Notes: generated by a model from the letters alone, not told the origin. Shown: positions 43,880 through 53,846, counted from the first letter of the stretch. The stretch is 64,000 nucleotides of DNA from Cricetibacter osteomyelitidis (GCF_004340985.1 NZ_SLYB01000008.1:1-64000), one strand, 5' to 3'. Translations and numbers: made by a program.

Positions 43880-45069
43880 AAACGGATGTACTGATTATCG
43901 GAGCCGGTGCAGCCGGTTTATTCTGTGCCGCTCAAATTGCCAAGTGCGGTTGTTCTGTAACTATTTTGGATAACGGTAAAAAAATCGGACGGAAAATTTT
44001 AATGTCCGGTGGCGGGTTTTGTAATTTCACCAATATGGATGTGACCTCAAAGCATTATCTCAGCCAAAATCCCCATTTTGTGAAATCGGCACTGGCTCGC
44101 TATACCCAATGGAATTTTATCGCTATGGTCGCCGAAAACGATATTCCCTATCATGAAAAAGAACTGGGGCAGCTGTTTTGCGATAACGGTGCGGAAGATA
44201 TTGTGAATATGCTGAAAAACCAATGTGATCAGCATAATGTAAACATCTGCTTACGCAGTGAAGTCAGTGTAATTGAAAAAACGGAAAACGGTTTTAAGGT
44301 GCAAGCGAACAAACAGACTTGGCAATGCGAAAAATTAGTGATCGCTACCGGCGGTTTGTCTATGCCGGGATTAGGAGCAACGCCTTTCGGTTATCAAGTT
44401 GCGGAACAATTCGGCATTAACGTGATTGCACCGAGAGCCAGTCTTGTGCCTTTCACCTATCGGGAAAATGACAAATATCTGACCGCACTTGCCGGCGTTT
44501 CGTTGTCGGTGTCTGTCAGCACCAATCTGCAAAACTTTCAGCATAATATGCTGTTTACTCACCGCGGCTTGTCAGGCCCTGCCATCTTGCAGATTTCTAA
44601 CTATTGGCAACCCAATGAAAGTGTGGAAATCAATTTATTACCGACGTACAACATCACAGAATATTTGAATAAACAGCGTCAATCATCGCCGAAAATGCAG
44701 CTAAAAACCGCATTAAGCCATTTATTGCCGAAAAAATTAGTAGAATTGTGGCTGGAACAAAAACTAATTCAAGATGATGTACTGGCACAACTAAGCAAAG
44801 TGCGGTTAAAAAATTTAGAAAATTTAATCCATCACTGGCAATTCGTCCCAAACGGCACGGAAGGCTATCGCACCGCGGAAGTCACTCAAGGCGGTGTTGA
44901 CACCACTGAAATTTCATCAAAAACTATGGAAGCCAATAACGTCAAAGGGTTATATTTTATCGGTGAAGTGTTAGATGTCACCGGCTGGCTCGGCGGTTAT
45001 AACTTCCAATGGGCGTGGTCATCAGCTTATGCTTGTGCAACGAGCATTACCGATAAATTAAGATTGTGA
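43876..45069 (+). CDS. HI0933-family FAD-dependent oxidoreductase (BaiN/YhiN type)
   Basis: A 397-residue flavoprotein with the N-terminal dinucleotide-binding fold VLIIGAGAAGLFCAAQIAK, the family signature KIGRKILMSGGGFCNFTN, VIATGGLSMPGLGATPFGYQVAEQFG (in two parts), THRGLSGPAILQISNYW, and the C-terminal FIGEVLDVTGWLGGYNFQWAW. The family is named after Haemophilus influenzae HI0933; its cellular substrate is not settled. In H. influenzae this gene also lies beside nrf-type genes. It overlaps the nrfG stop by four bases and its end overlaps the convergent pabA gene by 12 bases. Confidence 0.9.
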   Translation: MKTDVLIIGAGAAGLFCAAQIAKCGCSVTILDNGKKIGRKILMSGGGFCNFTNMDVTSKHYLSQNPHFVKSALARYTQWNFIAMVAENDIPYHEKELGQLFCDNGAEDIVNMLKNQCDQHNVNICLRSEVSVIEKTENGFKVQANKQTWQCEKLVIATGGLSMPGLGATPFGYQVAEQFGINVIAPRASLVPFTYRENDKYLTALAGVSLSVSVSTNLQNFQHNMLFTHRGLSGPAILQISNYWQPNESVEINLLPTYNITEYLNKQRQSSPKMQLKTALSHLLPKKLVELWLEQKLIQDDVLAQLSKVRLKNLENLIHHWQFVPNGTEGYRTAEVTQGGVDTTEISSKTMEANNVKGLYFIGEVLDVTGWLGGYNFQWAWSSAYACATSITDKLRL

Positions 45070-45627
45070 TAACCAATTCTCCAGCATTTCCCGTCCGAAT
45101 TGTGTAATAAACGATTCGGGATGAAATTGTACACCGTAAATCGGCAGCGTTTTGTGTTGCATTGCCATCACAATTTCATCCTGACAAGTGGCGGTGATTT
45201 GTAAATCTTGCGGAAAATCGACCGCACTTACCGCCCATGAATGATATAAACCGATATCAAATTGTTTTGGTAATCCTTTAAATAATAAAGAATTTTTGTT
45301 TACAGTAAGCAATCCTTCTTGACCATGGCGGACGTGGTTTAAGTTATACAGCACGCCACCGAAAAATTCGCACAGCATTTGATGACCCAAGCACACGCCT
45401 AGAATAGATTTTTCTCGGTGATATTTTTCTAATATTTCAAACGTTTGCGGATAGGCTTTCGGCACATCCGGGCCGGGTGAAATTAATAAATGGCTGTAAT
45501 TCGTCACTTCCGTCACACTCACCAGCTCCACCGCTTTAACAGTAAAATCCACAGATAATTTTCGCAATAAATCCACCAAATTATAAGTGAAAGAATCGTG
45601 ATTATCGATTAGTAAGAGTTTTTTCAT
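45058..45627 (-). CDS. pabA: Aminodeoxychorismate synthase glutaminase PabA
   Basis: A 189-residue class I glutamine amidotransferase that supplies ammonia to PabB for p-aminobenzoate synthesis. It has LLIDNHDSFTYNLVDLLRK at the start, SPGPDVPKAY, the nucleophile Cys in GVCLGHQMLCEFFGG and the catalytic His-x-Glu in YGVQFHPESFITQFG. It lies in a pab cluster, which favours PabA over TrpG. Its start overlaps the pabC stop by four bases. Confidence 0.92.
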   Translation of the reverse strand: MKKLLLIDNHDSFTYNLVDLLRKLSVDFTVKAVELVSVTEVTNYSHLLISPGPDVPKAYPQTFEILEKYHREKSILGVCLGHQMLCEFFGGVLYNLNHVRHGQEGLLTVNKNSLLFKGLPKQFDIGLYHSWAVSAVDFPQDLQITATCQDEIVMAMQHKTLPIYGVQFHPESFITQFGREMLENWLSQS

Positions 45628-46196
45628 TCATCCAGTCCGTTCATTGCGTTAATTAATCTGATTTCATCAAATAAATCCAATTCTTTCAAAGGGATATGCC
45701 GTAATTGAATTTTTTGTTGCTGTAATAATCGTTCCCGTTGCGTACCCTGCAACAAAGGGGTATCCGGTGTAAACCACTCGCCTTGGCGTTTTAAAATCAG
45801 ATTTCCGATAGTACAATCAGTGATCATTCCTTGTTTGATGAGCATAATTTCATCGGACTGTCCCCGCTTTTCATATAATTGATTTAATAAAGTACGGTCG
45901 GAAAATTTTAAATTATAGCGAATCTCGTCGCAAATCACTGGTTGAAAGGTACGAATATACCGTTTTTTATAAGGAAAAAATTGGATTTGTTGACTGTATT
46001 GGTTGTAATCAATACGGCAACGTACCAATTCATTGCTCGGAAGTGCGGTGGGATTTGCCAAAATTTCCGCTAGATTCACCGCACTTTCCGCCAAACCGTA
46101 AAATTCAAATAAAGACTTTTCATAGCGCGCCTGATGATACGCCAAATTCTGCGGTTTACCATTAATAAAGGCTATGGTTTCAAATAATGGGTACAT
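45624..46196 (-). CDS. pabC: PabC-like aminodeoxychorismate lyase, short form
   Basis: A 190-residue class IV PLP aminotransferase-fold protein, predicted to release pyruvate from aminodeoxychorismate to give p-aminobenzoate. The likely PLP lysine is in YNLKFSDRTLLNQLY (near residue 103), with the later SDEIMLIKQGMITDCTIGNLI and TPLLQGTQRERLL typical of the fold. It is clearly shorter than E. coli PabC (269), mainly at the N-terminus, as in the C-terminal domain of fused PabB-PabC proteins. I use the ATG at 46196 (MYPLFETIAF), which overlaps pabB by 17 bases. Confidence 0.82.
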   Translation of the reverse strand: MYPLFETIAFINGKPQNLAYHQARYEKSLFEFYGLAESAVNLAEILANPTALPSNELVRCRIDYNQYSQQIQFFPYKKRYIRTFQPVICDEIRYNLKFSDRTLLNQLYEKRGQSDEIMLIKQGMITDCTIGNLILKRQGEWFTPDTPLLQGTQRERLLQQQKIQLRHIPLKELDLFDEIRLINAMNGLDE

Positions 46197-47109
46197 AAAC
46201 TTTCTGCAATAATTCCTGATATTCTGCTTCACATTGGCTTTGAGCGGTAATACCGCCGCCACTGCGGAATTGTAAGCCCTGGGCGGTTTGTTCTATGTAG
46301 CGGATCGCCACGGCACTGTATAGGTTTTCGCCGTCAAAAATACCGAATATCCCGCTGTAATAACCCCGTGCTTGCTGTTCCGCCTGCCGAATGATTTGTA
46401 CGGTTTTTTCTTTCGGAGCACCGCTTATTGAACCTGCCGGCAATAAAGGCAGAATAAAGGATAACGGATCATTCCGCCAATTTTCCGGCAGTTCGCCGCG
46501 AATTTCCGAACTTGTCTGCAAGATCGAACCATTTTCCGTGTTGATTTTATCGATATAACGAAATTTGGTCACTTCAATATTTTTTGCGGTCATTGCCAGA
46601 TCGTTTCGCATTAAATCCACAATTGTATTGTGTTCCCACTGCTCTTTTGTTGAATTGATAAGCTGCTCGTAGGCATTCGGCAAATCTGCGTCAATCGTGC
46701 CTTTCATTGGGTAAGTGTAAATATGATTTCCTGTCATTTTTACAAAACATTCCGGTGAAAAACAGACAAATTCATTTTTAAACAATAGTTTATAAGGTGC
46801 GGTGGTTTTCTGAAAAATTTGTTGTAAATTATAATTGGTGCTAATCGGTGTCGGGTAAGTCAGATTGAGCAAATAAGTATTACCAAAATGCAGATTTTGT
46901 TGCACGATTTTAAAGCCTTGCCGATATTGCTCGTAAGGCATTGGATTTTTCTGCAAATAAAATAGCGCTGTCGGTAAATCACATTGCCAGTCAACGTTTG
47001 TATTGCCTAAAATATCAAAAAACACACCGCACTTTGCCGCCTCGTTCAGCGGTATGATTTGCGGTTTTTGTTGTTCAAAATCAATAAGAAAGAAAAAGGG
47101 TTTTGTCAT
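46180..47109 (-). CDS. pabB: Aminodeoxychorismate synthase component I PabB
   Basis: A 309-residue chorismate-binding enzyme that aminates chorismate. Motifs include TYLLNLTYPTPI, YPMKGTIDADLPNA (PIKGT-type site), EHNTIVDLMRNDLA, the SSEIRGEL region, PAGSISGAPKEKTVQIIRQAE, RGYYSGIFG and FRSGGGITAQSQCEAEYQE. It lacks most of the N-terminal tryptophan-binding-like domain of E. coli PabB (453), a short form seen in some Pasteurellaceae. It starts one base past the ogt stop, so ogt-pabB-pabC-pabA reads as one operon. Confidence 0.9.
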   Translation of the reverse strand: MTKPFFFLIDFEQQKPQIIPLNEAAKCGVFFDILGNTNVDWQCDLPTALFYLQKNPMPYEQYRQGFKIVQQNLHFGNTYLLNLTYPTPISTNYNLQQIFQKTTAPYKLLFKNEFVCFSPECFVKMTGNHIYTYPMKGTIDADLPNAYEQLINSTKEQWEHNTIVDLMRNDLAMTAKNIEVTKFRYIDKINTENGSILQTSSEIRGELPENWRNDPLSFILPLLPAGSISGAPKEKTVQIIRQAEQQARGYYSGIFGIFDGENLYSAVAIRYIEQTAQGLQFRSGGGITAQSQCEAEYQELLQKVYVPII

Positions 47110-47110
47110 A

Positions 47111-47656
47111 TTAAGTGCGGTATTTTTTCAATAATTTTTGTTTTACAAATTCCACGCCTTTATCCACAAACGTGATATTCTCCAGTTGTAATAAATAGCG
47201 TTTGGCAGGTAATCCTCCGCCAAATCCGGTAAGCTCGCGGGTTTTGCCTAATACGCGGTGGCAAGGAATAATAATGCTGATAGGATTGCTTCCCACGGCT
47301 CCGCCTACCGCCCGTACCGCTTTCGGATTTTGAATTTGGTTAGCTAATTCGCCATAGGTGTTGGTTTCGCCGTAAGGAATTTGCAATAATGCCCGCCAGA
47401 TACGTTGTTGAAATGCTGTGCCTTGCGGTGCTAAAGGAATATCCGCAAAAGTCTCCGGTTCACCGTTAAAATAACGGGTCAAGGCGTTTTTCACAGTTAT
47501 AAATACTTCCAGTTCATTGTTTTCAATCCATTTAGGATTGAGCGTAGTTTGCTCGGCTTCAAAATCCAAGTTAGTCAGTTTGTTGTCTTTCGCCAACATT
47601 AATAACCGCCCCACCGGTGACGGAAAATAGCTATAATAAATTTCGCTCATTGTCAT
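47111..47656 (-). CDS. ogt: Methylated-DNA-protein-cysteine methyltransferase
   Basis: A 181-residue suicide repair protein that takes the methyl group from O6-methylguanine onto its active cysteine, C132, in IIIPCHRVLG. The preceding GETNTYGELANQIQNPKAVRAVGGAVGSNP is the DNA-binding helix-turn-helix, quoted here as residues 96-125 in outline, and TGFGGGLPAKRYLLQLE follows. Length suits Ogt rather than Ada. Two starts (codon 1 or 3) are possible. Confidence 0.92.
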   Translation of the reverse strand: MTMSEIYYSYFPSPVGRLLMLAKDNKLTNLDFEAEQTTLNPKWIENNELEVFITVKNALTRYFNGEPETFADIPLAPQGTAFQQRIWRALLQIPYGETNTYGELANQIQNPKAVRAVGGAVGSNPISIIIPCHRVLGKTRELTGFGGGLPAKRYLLQLENITFVDKGVEFVKQKLLKKYRT

Positions 47657-47715
47657 TAATTCCCATTAAAAAAGCACCCGCTCAGGGTGCTTATTATGCG
47701 ATATTTTTTATGAAA

Positions 47716-49008
47716 TTAGAAACGATAGTTTAGGTTTAAACCGTAAAGGTTTGCATGTGCCCGGCTTGTATAATCGGCTTCAATCGTTAAACCTTCTAAA
47801 ATAGTTTTACGTTCCTTAAATGTTGTTTTCGACCCTATTAAATGCGCGTAGCCAAAATCGACTGACAGATTCGGGGTAAAGTGGTAAGTTGCCCCTAAAC
47901 TGTACCAGGTACGATCCGTATCCGGAATAGAAGCACTTTCATATTCGCCTACCGCGGCTTCATCAAAAGCAATACCTGCACGTAATGTTAATTTCTCATT
48001 CACATCATAGGTTGCACCTAAAGCAATACGGGTATTATCCGTATAATTTTCGGTTTTTCGGAATGCCGTTAAGCCCGAATCATAAGTACCGTGCAATTCT
48101 TTAAAACGAGACCATTCCGTATATTTAATACTATAATGCATGGCGAATTTATCCGTCATTTGGTGATAGCCGGAAAACTCCCAATATGCCGGAAGATTTA
48201 AAGTTAATCTGCCTACATCATAATACGCATAAGGGAAGCCCCTTGTTTTTGGCTGATAGCTAAAAGCATTATTATCTTTAAAATCAAGATCAATGTACGA
48301 GTGATATGCTAAACCGAAACGGTTACGTTCATTAATTTCATAAACCAAACCGGCATTCCAACCGAATCCCCAGGCATTACCCTTTAAATGAACCATAACA
48401 TCGGATGGCTTTATTGGAAGTGCTGGAGATAAAATACCGGCCGTTCGTTCAATTTCAGCTTGAGCATAAACCGCATTCAGACCAATACCCGCGCTCCAGC
48501 CTTTAGAGATTTTATATGAACCGCTTAAGTTAAAATTAAGCGCGGTCAGATCAGTTTTACCACCAAATATACCGGCTGCATAGGTGCCGTCATATTCGCT
48601 TTTTAAACCGAAATTGACATTCATTCCGCCACCGATAGCAAAACGATCATTAATCGGATGAACAATATAGAAATTTGGCACTAAAGCACCGGGGATGACA
48701 TTATCATTACCAGCATCTCTAGCAGGATATCCTGACCGCTTCAGAACTTTAGTCTTTCCGGATAATTTAATACTCGAATCGACATAAACGCCACCCACAG
48801 AAAATTCTGTTTTATCAAATTGAGCCATTAATGCCGGGTTGGTGGCAACCACTGATGCGTTATCTGCGATAGCGGCTTCACCGGAATAAGCCCGACCTAA
48901 ACCTGAAGTTGAAATCTCTGCCAATTGAAATGCGGAAGCATGAGCTCTGCCCGCTGCACCTATCAATATCCAAGAAAATAATGTTTTACAAAGTAAATTC
49001 TTTTTCAT
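47716..49008 (-). CDS. fadL: FadL/OmpP1-family outer-membrane transporter
   Basis: A 430-residue outer-membrane beta-barrel with signal peptide (about 1-25, ending RAHA). The mature N-terminus SAFQLAEISTSGLGRAYSG and the following ADNASVVATNPALMAQF, with its Asn-Pro-Ala kink, are the hatch-domain signature of FadL/OmpP1/TodX proteins. The C-terminus ends in aromatic F (YGLNLNYRF), as expected for barrel assembly. It is likely to carry long-chain fatty acids or other hydrophobic compounds. The DUF406 gene on the other strand is its divergent neighbour, as yfcZ is of fadL in E. coli. Confidence 0.92.
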   Translation of the reverse strand: MKKNLLCKTLFSWILIGAAGRAHASAFQLAEISTSGLGRAYSGEAAIADNASVVATNPALMAQFDKTEFSVGGVYVDSSIKLSGKTKVLKRSGYPARDAGNDNVIPGALVPNFYIVHPINDRFAIGGGMNVNFGLKSEYDGTYAAGIFGGKTDLTALNFNLSGSYKISKGWSAGIGLNAVYAQAEIERTAGILSPALPIKPSDVMVHLKGNAWGFGWNAGLVYEINERNRFGLAYHSYIDLDFKDNNAFSYQPKTRGFPYAYYDVGRLTLNLPAYWEFSGYHQMTDKFAMHYSIKYTEWSRFKELHGTYDSGLTAFRKTENYTDNTRIALGATYDVNEKLTLRAGIAFDEAAVGEYESASIPDTDRTWYSLGATYHFTPNLSVDFGYAHLIGSKTTFKERKTILEGLTIEADYTSRAHANLYGLNLNYRF

Positions 49009-49212
49009 AGAAAAATTCCCTAAAAGTTAAAAATTTTTTAAAAACCAAGAAGTTAGGATTCTAGTGAACATCCCAATTTGGAGCAAATAAAATTTAATAA
49101 ATGATCGCCCTGCTCCGACCAGTTATAGCGATATATACTGAAAAAAGTATAAAACACCGACAATTTTTGTTAGAATAATTCAAATTTTCAATAAAGCCAG
49201 AAGGAATAAAAT

Positions 49213-49506
49213 ATGAGCAAACCATTACAATGTAAAGCTGAAGAAGCGAAAGTATGCTGTTGTGTCGATGTGGGTACAGTGATTGATAACAGCGATTGTG
49301 CGGTCGATTTTGAACAAGTTTATGCCACCGAGCAAGACGCTCAAACCGCATTGGCGTATTTAACCGAGAAAGCAAATGAAGCCGCCGCTGATCCAATCGA
49401 AATTAGCAGCACAATTAAAGCAGTTGAAGGCGGTTATCAATTAACGGCAAACTTCGCTTTTGAATATCAGGCGGAAAGTATGATCTTCCAACTTTCCACT
49501 CGTTAA
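49213..49506 (+). CDS. yfcZ: YfcZ/YiiS family (DUF406) protein
   Basis: A 97-residue soluble protein. It opens MSKPLQCKAEEAKVCCCVDVGTV with a Cys-rich C-x7-CCC arrangement, then has a Glu/Ala-rich helix region with TEQDAQTALAYLTEKANEA and ends FEYQAESMIFQLSTR. That matches the small DUF406 family (YfcZ, YiiS), whose function is unknown. Adjacent and divergent to fadL, the same neighbourhood as E. coli yfcZ. GAAGGAAT precedes the ATG. Confidence 0.87.
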   Translation: MSKPLQCKAEEAKVCCCVDVGTVIDNSDCAVDFEQVYATEQDAQTALAYLTEKANEAAADPIEISSTIKAVEGGYQLTANFAFEYQAESMIFQLSTR

Positions 49507-49522
49507 TTTAAAAATTTTGTAA

Positions 49523-49560
49523 AAAAATACCGCACTTAAGCAATTAAATGCGGTATTTTT
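49523..49560. terminator. Bidirectional terminator between yfcZ and pfkA
   Basis: Arms 49523-49534 (AAAAATACCGCA) and 49549-49560 pair perfectly, with A and T tracts. One arm contains a full uptake signal complement; the other has a partial copy. Confidence 0.8.
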
Positions 49561-49574
49561 CTTCGTTCATCGGA

Positions 49575-50540
49575 TTAGAATAACTGTTTCGCTTTTTCCA
49601 ATAATTTATGGTTAAACGGGTGCTTCATGTTATTAATCGCGTCAATGATATCGTGATGCACCAATTCTTCGTTTTGAATACCCACACAATAACCGGCTTT
49701 ACCTTGCAATAGCAATTCAACGGCGTAGATACCCATGCGGGAAGCTAAAATACGGTCGAAAGCACAAGGCGAACCGCCGCGTTGTACGTGACCTAATACG
49801 GTTGCCCGGGTTTCATGTTTAATGCGCTCTTCAATTTCTTTCGCCAGTTCGTTTACATCGGTCATATTTTCAGTAATTGCAATAATCGCATGACGTTTAC
49901 CTTTAGCAAAACTTTCTTCGATTTCACGAATCAATTCTTCGCGGCTGAAATCCACTTCCGGCACGATGATATATTCGCAACCACCGGCGATACCAGCCGC
50001 TAAAGTTAAATCACCGCGATTACGTCCCATAATTTCTACGATAGAAATTCGTTGATGTGAACTACAAGTATCACGTAAACGGTCGATAGCTTCCACTGCC
50101 GTGTTTAACGCGGTTTGATAACCGATAGTATAATCCGTGCCCGCAACATCATTATCGATCGTTCCCGGTAATCCGATACAAGGGAAACCGTGTTCTTCCG
50201 TTAATAATTTAGCGCCGGTGTATGAACCGTCACCACCAATCACCACTAACGCGTCAATTTCATGAGAACGTAAAACATCCGCACATTTTGACCGCACTTC
50301 CGGATTTTTGAACTCCGGGAAACGTGCAGAGCCTAAAAATGTGCCGCCGTGCGTAATCACATCAGAGACGCTAAAACGATTTAATTGTTTGATATTATTA
50401 TGGTATAAACCGTAATAACCATCGTAAATACCATATACTTCCAAGCCCTTTGACAACGCAGTACGAACCACACCACGGATCGCAGCATTCATCCCCGGAG
50501 CATCGCCCCCACTGGTTAACACAGCTATTTTCTTAATCAT
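49575..50540 (-). CDS. pfkA: ATP-dependent 6-phosphofructokinase
   Basis: A 321-residue glycolytic kinase. It has [19 protein letters not shown] (ATP loop), [23 protein letters not shown], the catalytic [16 protein letters not shown] with the base Asp, [19 protein letters not shown] and [14 protein letters not shown]. Conserved glycines in the GGDGS loop indicate ATP, not pyrophosphate, as donor. Length matches E. coli PfkA (320). Single gene. Confidence 0.96.
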   Translation of the reverse strand: MIKKIAVLTSGGDAPGMNAAIRGVVRTALSKGLEVYGIYDGYYGLYHNNIKQLNRFSVSDVITHGGTFLGSARFPEFKNPEVRSKCADVLRSHEIDALVVIGGDGSYTGAKLLTEEHGFPCIGLPGTIDNDVAGTDYTIGYQTALNTAVEAIDRLRDTCSSHQRISIVEIMGRNRGDLTLAAGIAGGCEYIIVPEVDFSREELIREIEESFAKGKRHAIIAITENMTDVNELAKEIEERIKHETRATVLGHVQRGGSPCAFDRILASRMGIYAVELLLQGKAGYCVGIQNEELVHHDIIDAINNMKHPFNHKLLEKAKQLF

Positions 50541-50672
50541 AATTTATCCTTCGTTGATATATTTTAAAAAATTAAATAAATGCTTATTTATTGTCGCTAA
50601 GATTACACCATTATAGTTATCCGTACTAGAAAAAACTAAAAAAATTTACAAAAAAGCCCTGTAACTTTGATC

Positions 50673-51572
50673 TTATGCAAATTTATGTTTTCCCTCCGCC
50701 TTTACGACGCAGGTCGGTTCCTGATGAATCATAATATCCGACATCGGAAAAGCGGTGCTTAATTTACGCTCCACTCTGTCCGTAATATTATGTGCTTCAA
50801 TAAAAGAAAGATTATCGTCCAATTCCAAATGTAGTTGAATAAAACGGATCGCACCGGCTCGCCGAGTCCGTAAATCATGGATGCCAATCACGCTTTTGTC
50901 TTCTTGAGCAATGCGTTCGATCAGACGAATTTCATGTTCAGGTAATGCAACATCCAGCAATAACTGAATGGCTTCAAACAACATTTTTGCCGCGTTTAAC
51001 AAAATGTAACCCGCTATTAAAATAGCAAAAATGGCATCGGCACAGATAAAGCCCTGCATACTTAAAAGTAGGGAAATCAAAATGGCAAGGTTCATCAATA
51101 AGTCGGTTTGATAATGCAGGCGATCCGCTTTAATTGCGGGGCTATCGGTTTGTTTAATCACCTTACGTTGATATATTACCAACACAAAAGTGGCGGCGAT
51201 AGAAAATAAGGTAACTGCAATTCCCAGTTCGGAGTGCGGCAATTCAACGGGGGCATTTAAGCGATGGATGCCTTGTAATAACAAAAATATTGCCGAACCG
51301 GATATAAATGCACTTTGAGCCAAAGAAGCCATTGATTCCGCTTTGCCATGACCGAACGAATGGTTATTATCTGCGGGCATAAGAGCAAAACGCAAGATCA
51401 ACATACTGGTAAAAGAACTCAGTAAATCCAATAAGGAATCGGTGATAGAGGCCAACATACTCACGGATCCCGTTTTCCACCAAGCGACACCTTTTACCAA
51501 AACCAGTAAAAGTGCGGTGCAAATTGCGAAAATTGCAGCTCTGCGGACTTGTTTGGAATAGACTTCTTGCAT
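50673..51572 (-). CDS. fieF: Cation diffusion facilitator FieF
   Basis: A 299-residue inner-membrane metal exporter of the CDF family, with six predicted helices and a C-terminal cytoplasmic domain from about 210. Metal-site residues are visible in SITDSLLDLLSS (Asp-x3-Asp) and, after HSFGHGKAESMASLAQS, in HYQTDLLMNLAIL (His-x3-Asp). FieF exports iron and zinc in exchange for protons; ion preference here is inferred. It is 15 bases downstream of the lipoprotein gene's neighbour region and on the same strand as that gene but lies after it. Confidence 0.92.
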   Translation of the reverse strand: MQEVYSKQVRRAAIFAICTALLLVLVKGVAWWKTGSVSMLASITDSLLDLLSSFTSMLILRFALMPADNNHSFGHGKAESMASLAQSAFISGSAIFLLLQGIHRLNAPVELPHSELGIAVTLFSIAATFVLVIYQRKVIKQTDSPAIKADRLHYQTDLLMNLAILISLLLSMQGFICADAIFAILIAGYILLNAAKMLFEAIQLLLDVALPEHEIRLIERIAQEDKSVIGIHDLRTRRAGAIRFIQLHLELDDNLSFIEAHNITDRVERKLSTAFPMSDIMIHQEPTCVVKAEGKHKFA

Positions 51573-51587
51573 TGTTTATATCTTTAA

Positions 51588-52172
51588 TTAGGTCTTAGGC
51601 TTTACACACTGCCATTTCCAATCGGCTTGTTTTAATTTTGCCAATTCTTTATCGGCCACGTATTTTTTCAAATATCCGACCAATTTGTCCGATGACATTT
51701 GGCGGATTTTACCGGTGCGGGCGACTTTTACCGAATACTGATACTGCACATAACCACAGCGATCAACATTTTTACCTTTTAATACATCCACCTGCCAACT
51801 TTTGTTCAGTTTGGTCGGTTTATAAATAATATAGCCGTATAAATAATCATTTTCCGTGTAAAGATTGTAGCTGTTTAAACCTGTCGGATGTTCGCCATAA
51901 ATTTTTTTACGTAATGCAATCCGTTGTTGCAAATCCCGCTTTTGTTTATTTCGATCTAAAAATAATTCCACCGCACTTTGCCAATTTTGGGCGTTTTGCT
52001 TCGGCAACCAATACACATAACGAGTCACATCAATCAAATCCCGATGTTTCCCCAAACGATAGGCTTTATTCTCATGAGTGATTTTTTTAGGCGCATCTAA
52101 TTGTGTCGGTGGTGACTGCAATAGTGTACAACCGCTTAAAAACAATAGGCTTAGTAACAAATATTTTTTCAT
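51588..52172 (-). CDS. Lipoprotein of unknown function
   Basis: A 194-residue predicted lipoprotein. The signal peptide MKKYLLLSLLFLSGC ends in a clear lipobox (LSGC), so the mature protein is lipidated on C15. The next residue is Thr, not Asp, which favours outer-membrane sorting. The mature part is basic, with a KYVADKELAKLKQADWKWQCVKP end and a pair of cysteines (CGYV and QCVK) that could form a disulfide. I do not recognise the family. It lies between yaaA and fieF on the same strand with short gaps, so cotranscription is likely. Confidence 0.75.
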   Translation of the reverse strand: MKKYLLLSLLFLSGCTLLQSPPTQLDAPKKITHENKAYRLGKHRDLIDVTRYVYWLPKQNAQNWQSAVELFLDRNKQKRDLQQRIALRKKIYGEHPTGLNSYNLYTENDYLYGYIIYKPTKLNKSWQVDVLKGKNVDRCGYVQYQYSVKVARTGKIRQMSSDKLVGYLKKYVADKELAKLKQADWKWQCVKPKT

Positions 52173-52175
52173 AAA

Positions 52176-52952
52176 TTACTCTTGTAAATCCCGCTTAAAG
52201 ACAAATTCCGTATTAGTGGATGCGGTTGCATCAAAATAATAACCGTCTAAATCAAATTCTTTTAGCTGTTCGATTTCCTGCAGGCGATGTTGAATGATAT
52301 AACGGCACATTAAACCGCGAGCCTTTTTAGCATAAAAACTAATCACTTTATATTTACCGTTCTTATTATCTAAAAAAACCGGTTTGATAATATTTACCGA
52401 TAATTTATCGGCTTTAACGGATTTATAATATTCATCCGATGCCAGATTCACCAATACATTATCACCTTGTTCGTCAATGGCTTTCTGTAAAGATTGAGTA
52501 ATGACATTCCCCCAGAAAGCATACAAATCCTTGCCGTTGCGGTTGATTAATTTCGTTCCCATTTCCAAACGGTACGGTTGCATTAAATCCAACGGACGCA
52601 GCAGACCATATAATCCTGATAATATACGCAAATGCTGTTGGGCAAACATCACATCTTGCTCCGACAAACTTTCTGCCGCTAATCCGGTATATACATCGCC
52701 TTTAAAGGCATAAATCGCAGGACGGGAATTTTGTTGGTTATGCTTTTTTTCCCATTCGGCAAAGCGGGCGACATTAAGTCCTGCTAATTTATCGCTGATA
52801 CTCATTAATGACGCGATTTGTGCCGGTGATAATTGACGACATAAATCAATTAATTGCTCGCTATAATCCGTTAAGTGCGGTCGTGTTACAGAAAATTTTG
52901 GGATTTCGCTTTGATAATCAAGCGTTTTTGCCGGTGAAATAATGGCTAACAT
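52176..52952 (-). CDS. yaaA: Peroxide stress protein YaaA
   Basis: A 258-residue DUF328 protein. It begins [18 protein letters not shown] and shows [60 protein letters not shown] (two adjacent motifs), [12 protein letters not shown] and [18 protein letters not shown]. In E. coli YaaA limits free iron and protects against hydrogen peroxide. The start at 52952 is chosen because AAGGAAC precedes it and the family starts there; an upstream ATG at 53009 would overlap ung by 28 bases. Confidence 0.92.
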   Translation of the reverse strand: MLAIISPAKTLDYQSEIPKFSVTRPHLTDYSEQLIDLCRQLSPAQIASLMSISDKLAGLNVARFAEWEKKHNQQNSRPAIYAFKGDVYTGLAAESLSEQDVMFAQQHLRILSGLYGLLRPLDLMQPYRLEMGTKLINRNGKDLYAFWGNVITQSLQKAIDEQGDNVLVNLASDEYYKSVKADKLSVNIIKPVFLDNKNGKYKVISFYAKKARGLMCRYIIQHRLQEIEQLKEFDLDGYYFDATASTNTEFVFKRDLQE

Positions 52953-52981
52953 TGTTGTTCCTTTCGTTAATTGAAGGCAAA

Positions 52982-53656
52982 TTATAATGAAAGTGCGGTC
53001 AATTTCCAATTAATTTCCGCTAACCCTTGCTCCCGCAAATAGTCGTTAGCCTTGGAAAAGTGGCGACAACCGAAAAATCCGCGATGTGCCGATAAAGGGG
53101 ACGGATGTACCGAAGTCAACACACGGTGTTTATTACGATCAATAAACTGCCCTTTTTTCTGTGCATGACTGCCCCATAATAAAAACACAAGATGTTCGCG
53201 ATGATTGTTTAATTGTTCGATAACACGGTCGGTAAACGTTTCCCAACCGAATTTCGAATGGGAATGAGCCATGCCCCGCTCTACGGTTAATACCGTATTA
53301 AGTAACAGCACCCCCTGTTTCGCCCAATCCACCAAATAACCGTGATTTGGAACCTGAAAACCTTCGATATCCGTGCTGAGTTCTTTATAGATGTTGACCA
53401 ATGACGGCGGCGGTACAATGCCGGGTTTGACAGAAAAGGCCAATCCGTGTGCCTGATTCGGCCCGTGATAAGGATCTTGTCCTAAAATCACTACTTTTAC
53501 ATCAGCAAATTCGGTCAATTTAAATGCACTGAAAATTTCATTTTGCGGAGGATATATGATTTTACCGCTGGCGCGTGCCGCATGGACTTGTTGCAAAATA
53601 GATTTAAAATAAGGTTGTTCTTTTTCTATACCGATAGCATCTTTCCACGTTTCCAC
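52982..53656 (-). CDS. ung: Uracil-DNA glycosylase
   Basis: A 224-residue family 1 uracil glycosylase that removes uracil from DNA. It has the catalytic D61 in [44 protein letters not shown] and the DNA-contact loop [21 protein letters not shown] with the active His. Length equals typical bacterial Ung (about 225). Same strand as yaaA with 29 bases between them. Confidence 0.95.
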   Translation of the reverse strand: METWKDAIGIEKEQPYFKSILQQVHAARASGKIIYPPQNEIFSAFKLTEFADVKVVILGQDPYHGPNQAHGLAFSVKPGIVPPPSLVNIYKELSTDIEGFQVPNHGYLVDWAKQGVLLLNTVLTVERGMAHSHSKFGWETFTDRVIEQLNNHREHLVFLLWGSHAQKKGQFIDRNKHRVLTSVHPSPLSAHRGFFGCRHFSKANDYLREQGLAEINWKLTALSL

Positions 53657-53832
53657 AACTCTCTCCCTTTATCACCAATTAAATGTGGCTTATATTATAA
53701 ACATTGCAAGTTGGCTTGTCACTGACCGCAAATTTACCACTCAAAGAACCATATTCCCAACAAATAACTTTAAATAAATGTTAAATGCAGTTACTTATAT
53801 GTTAAAATAACCGCCAATACATCATATTTATT

Positions 53833-53846
53833 TTGATTAAAATCAA
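53833..53846. promoter_or_regulatory. Upstream FNR-type box of grcA
   Basis: TTGATTAAAATCAA is a perfect TTGAT-N4-ATCAA match. It lies 42 bases (centre to centre) before a second, weaker box. Confidence 0.65.

Noticed and set aside
52953-53009. Longer yaaA
   Set aside because: It would overlap ung; the family begins [14 protein letters not shown] and AAGGAAC lies before that ATG.
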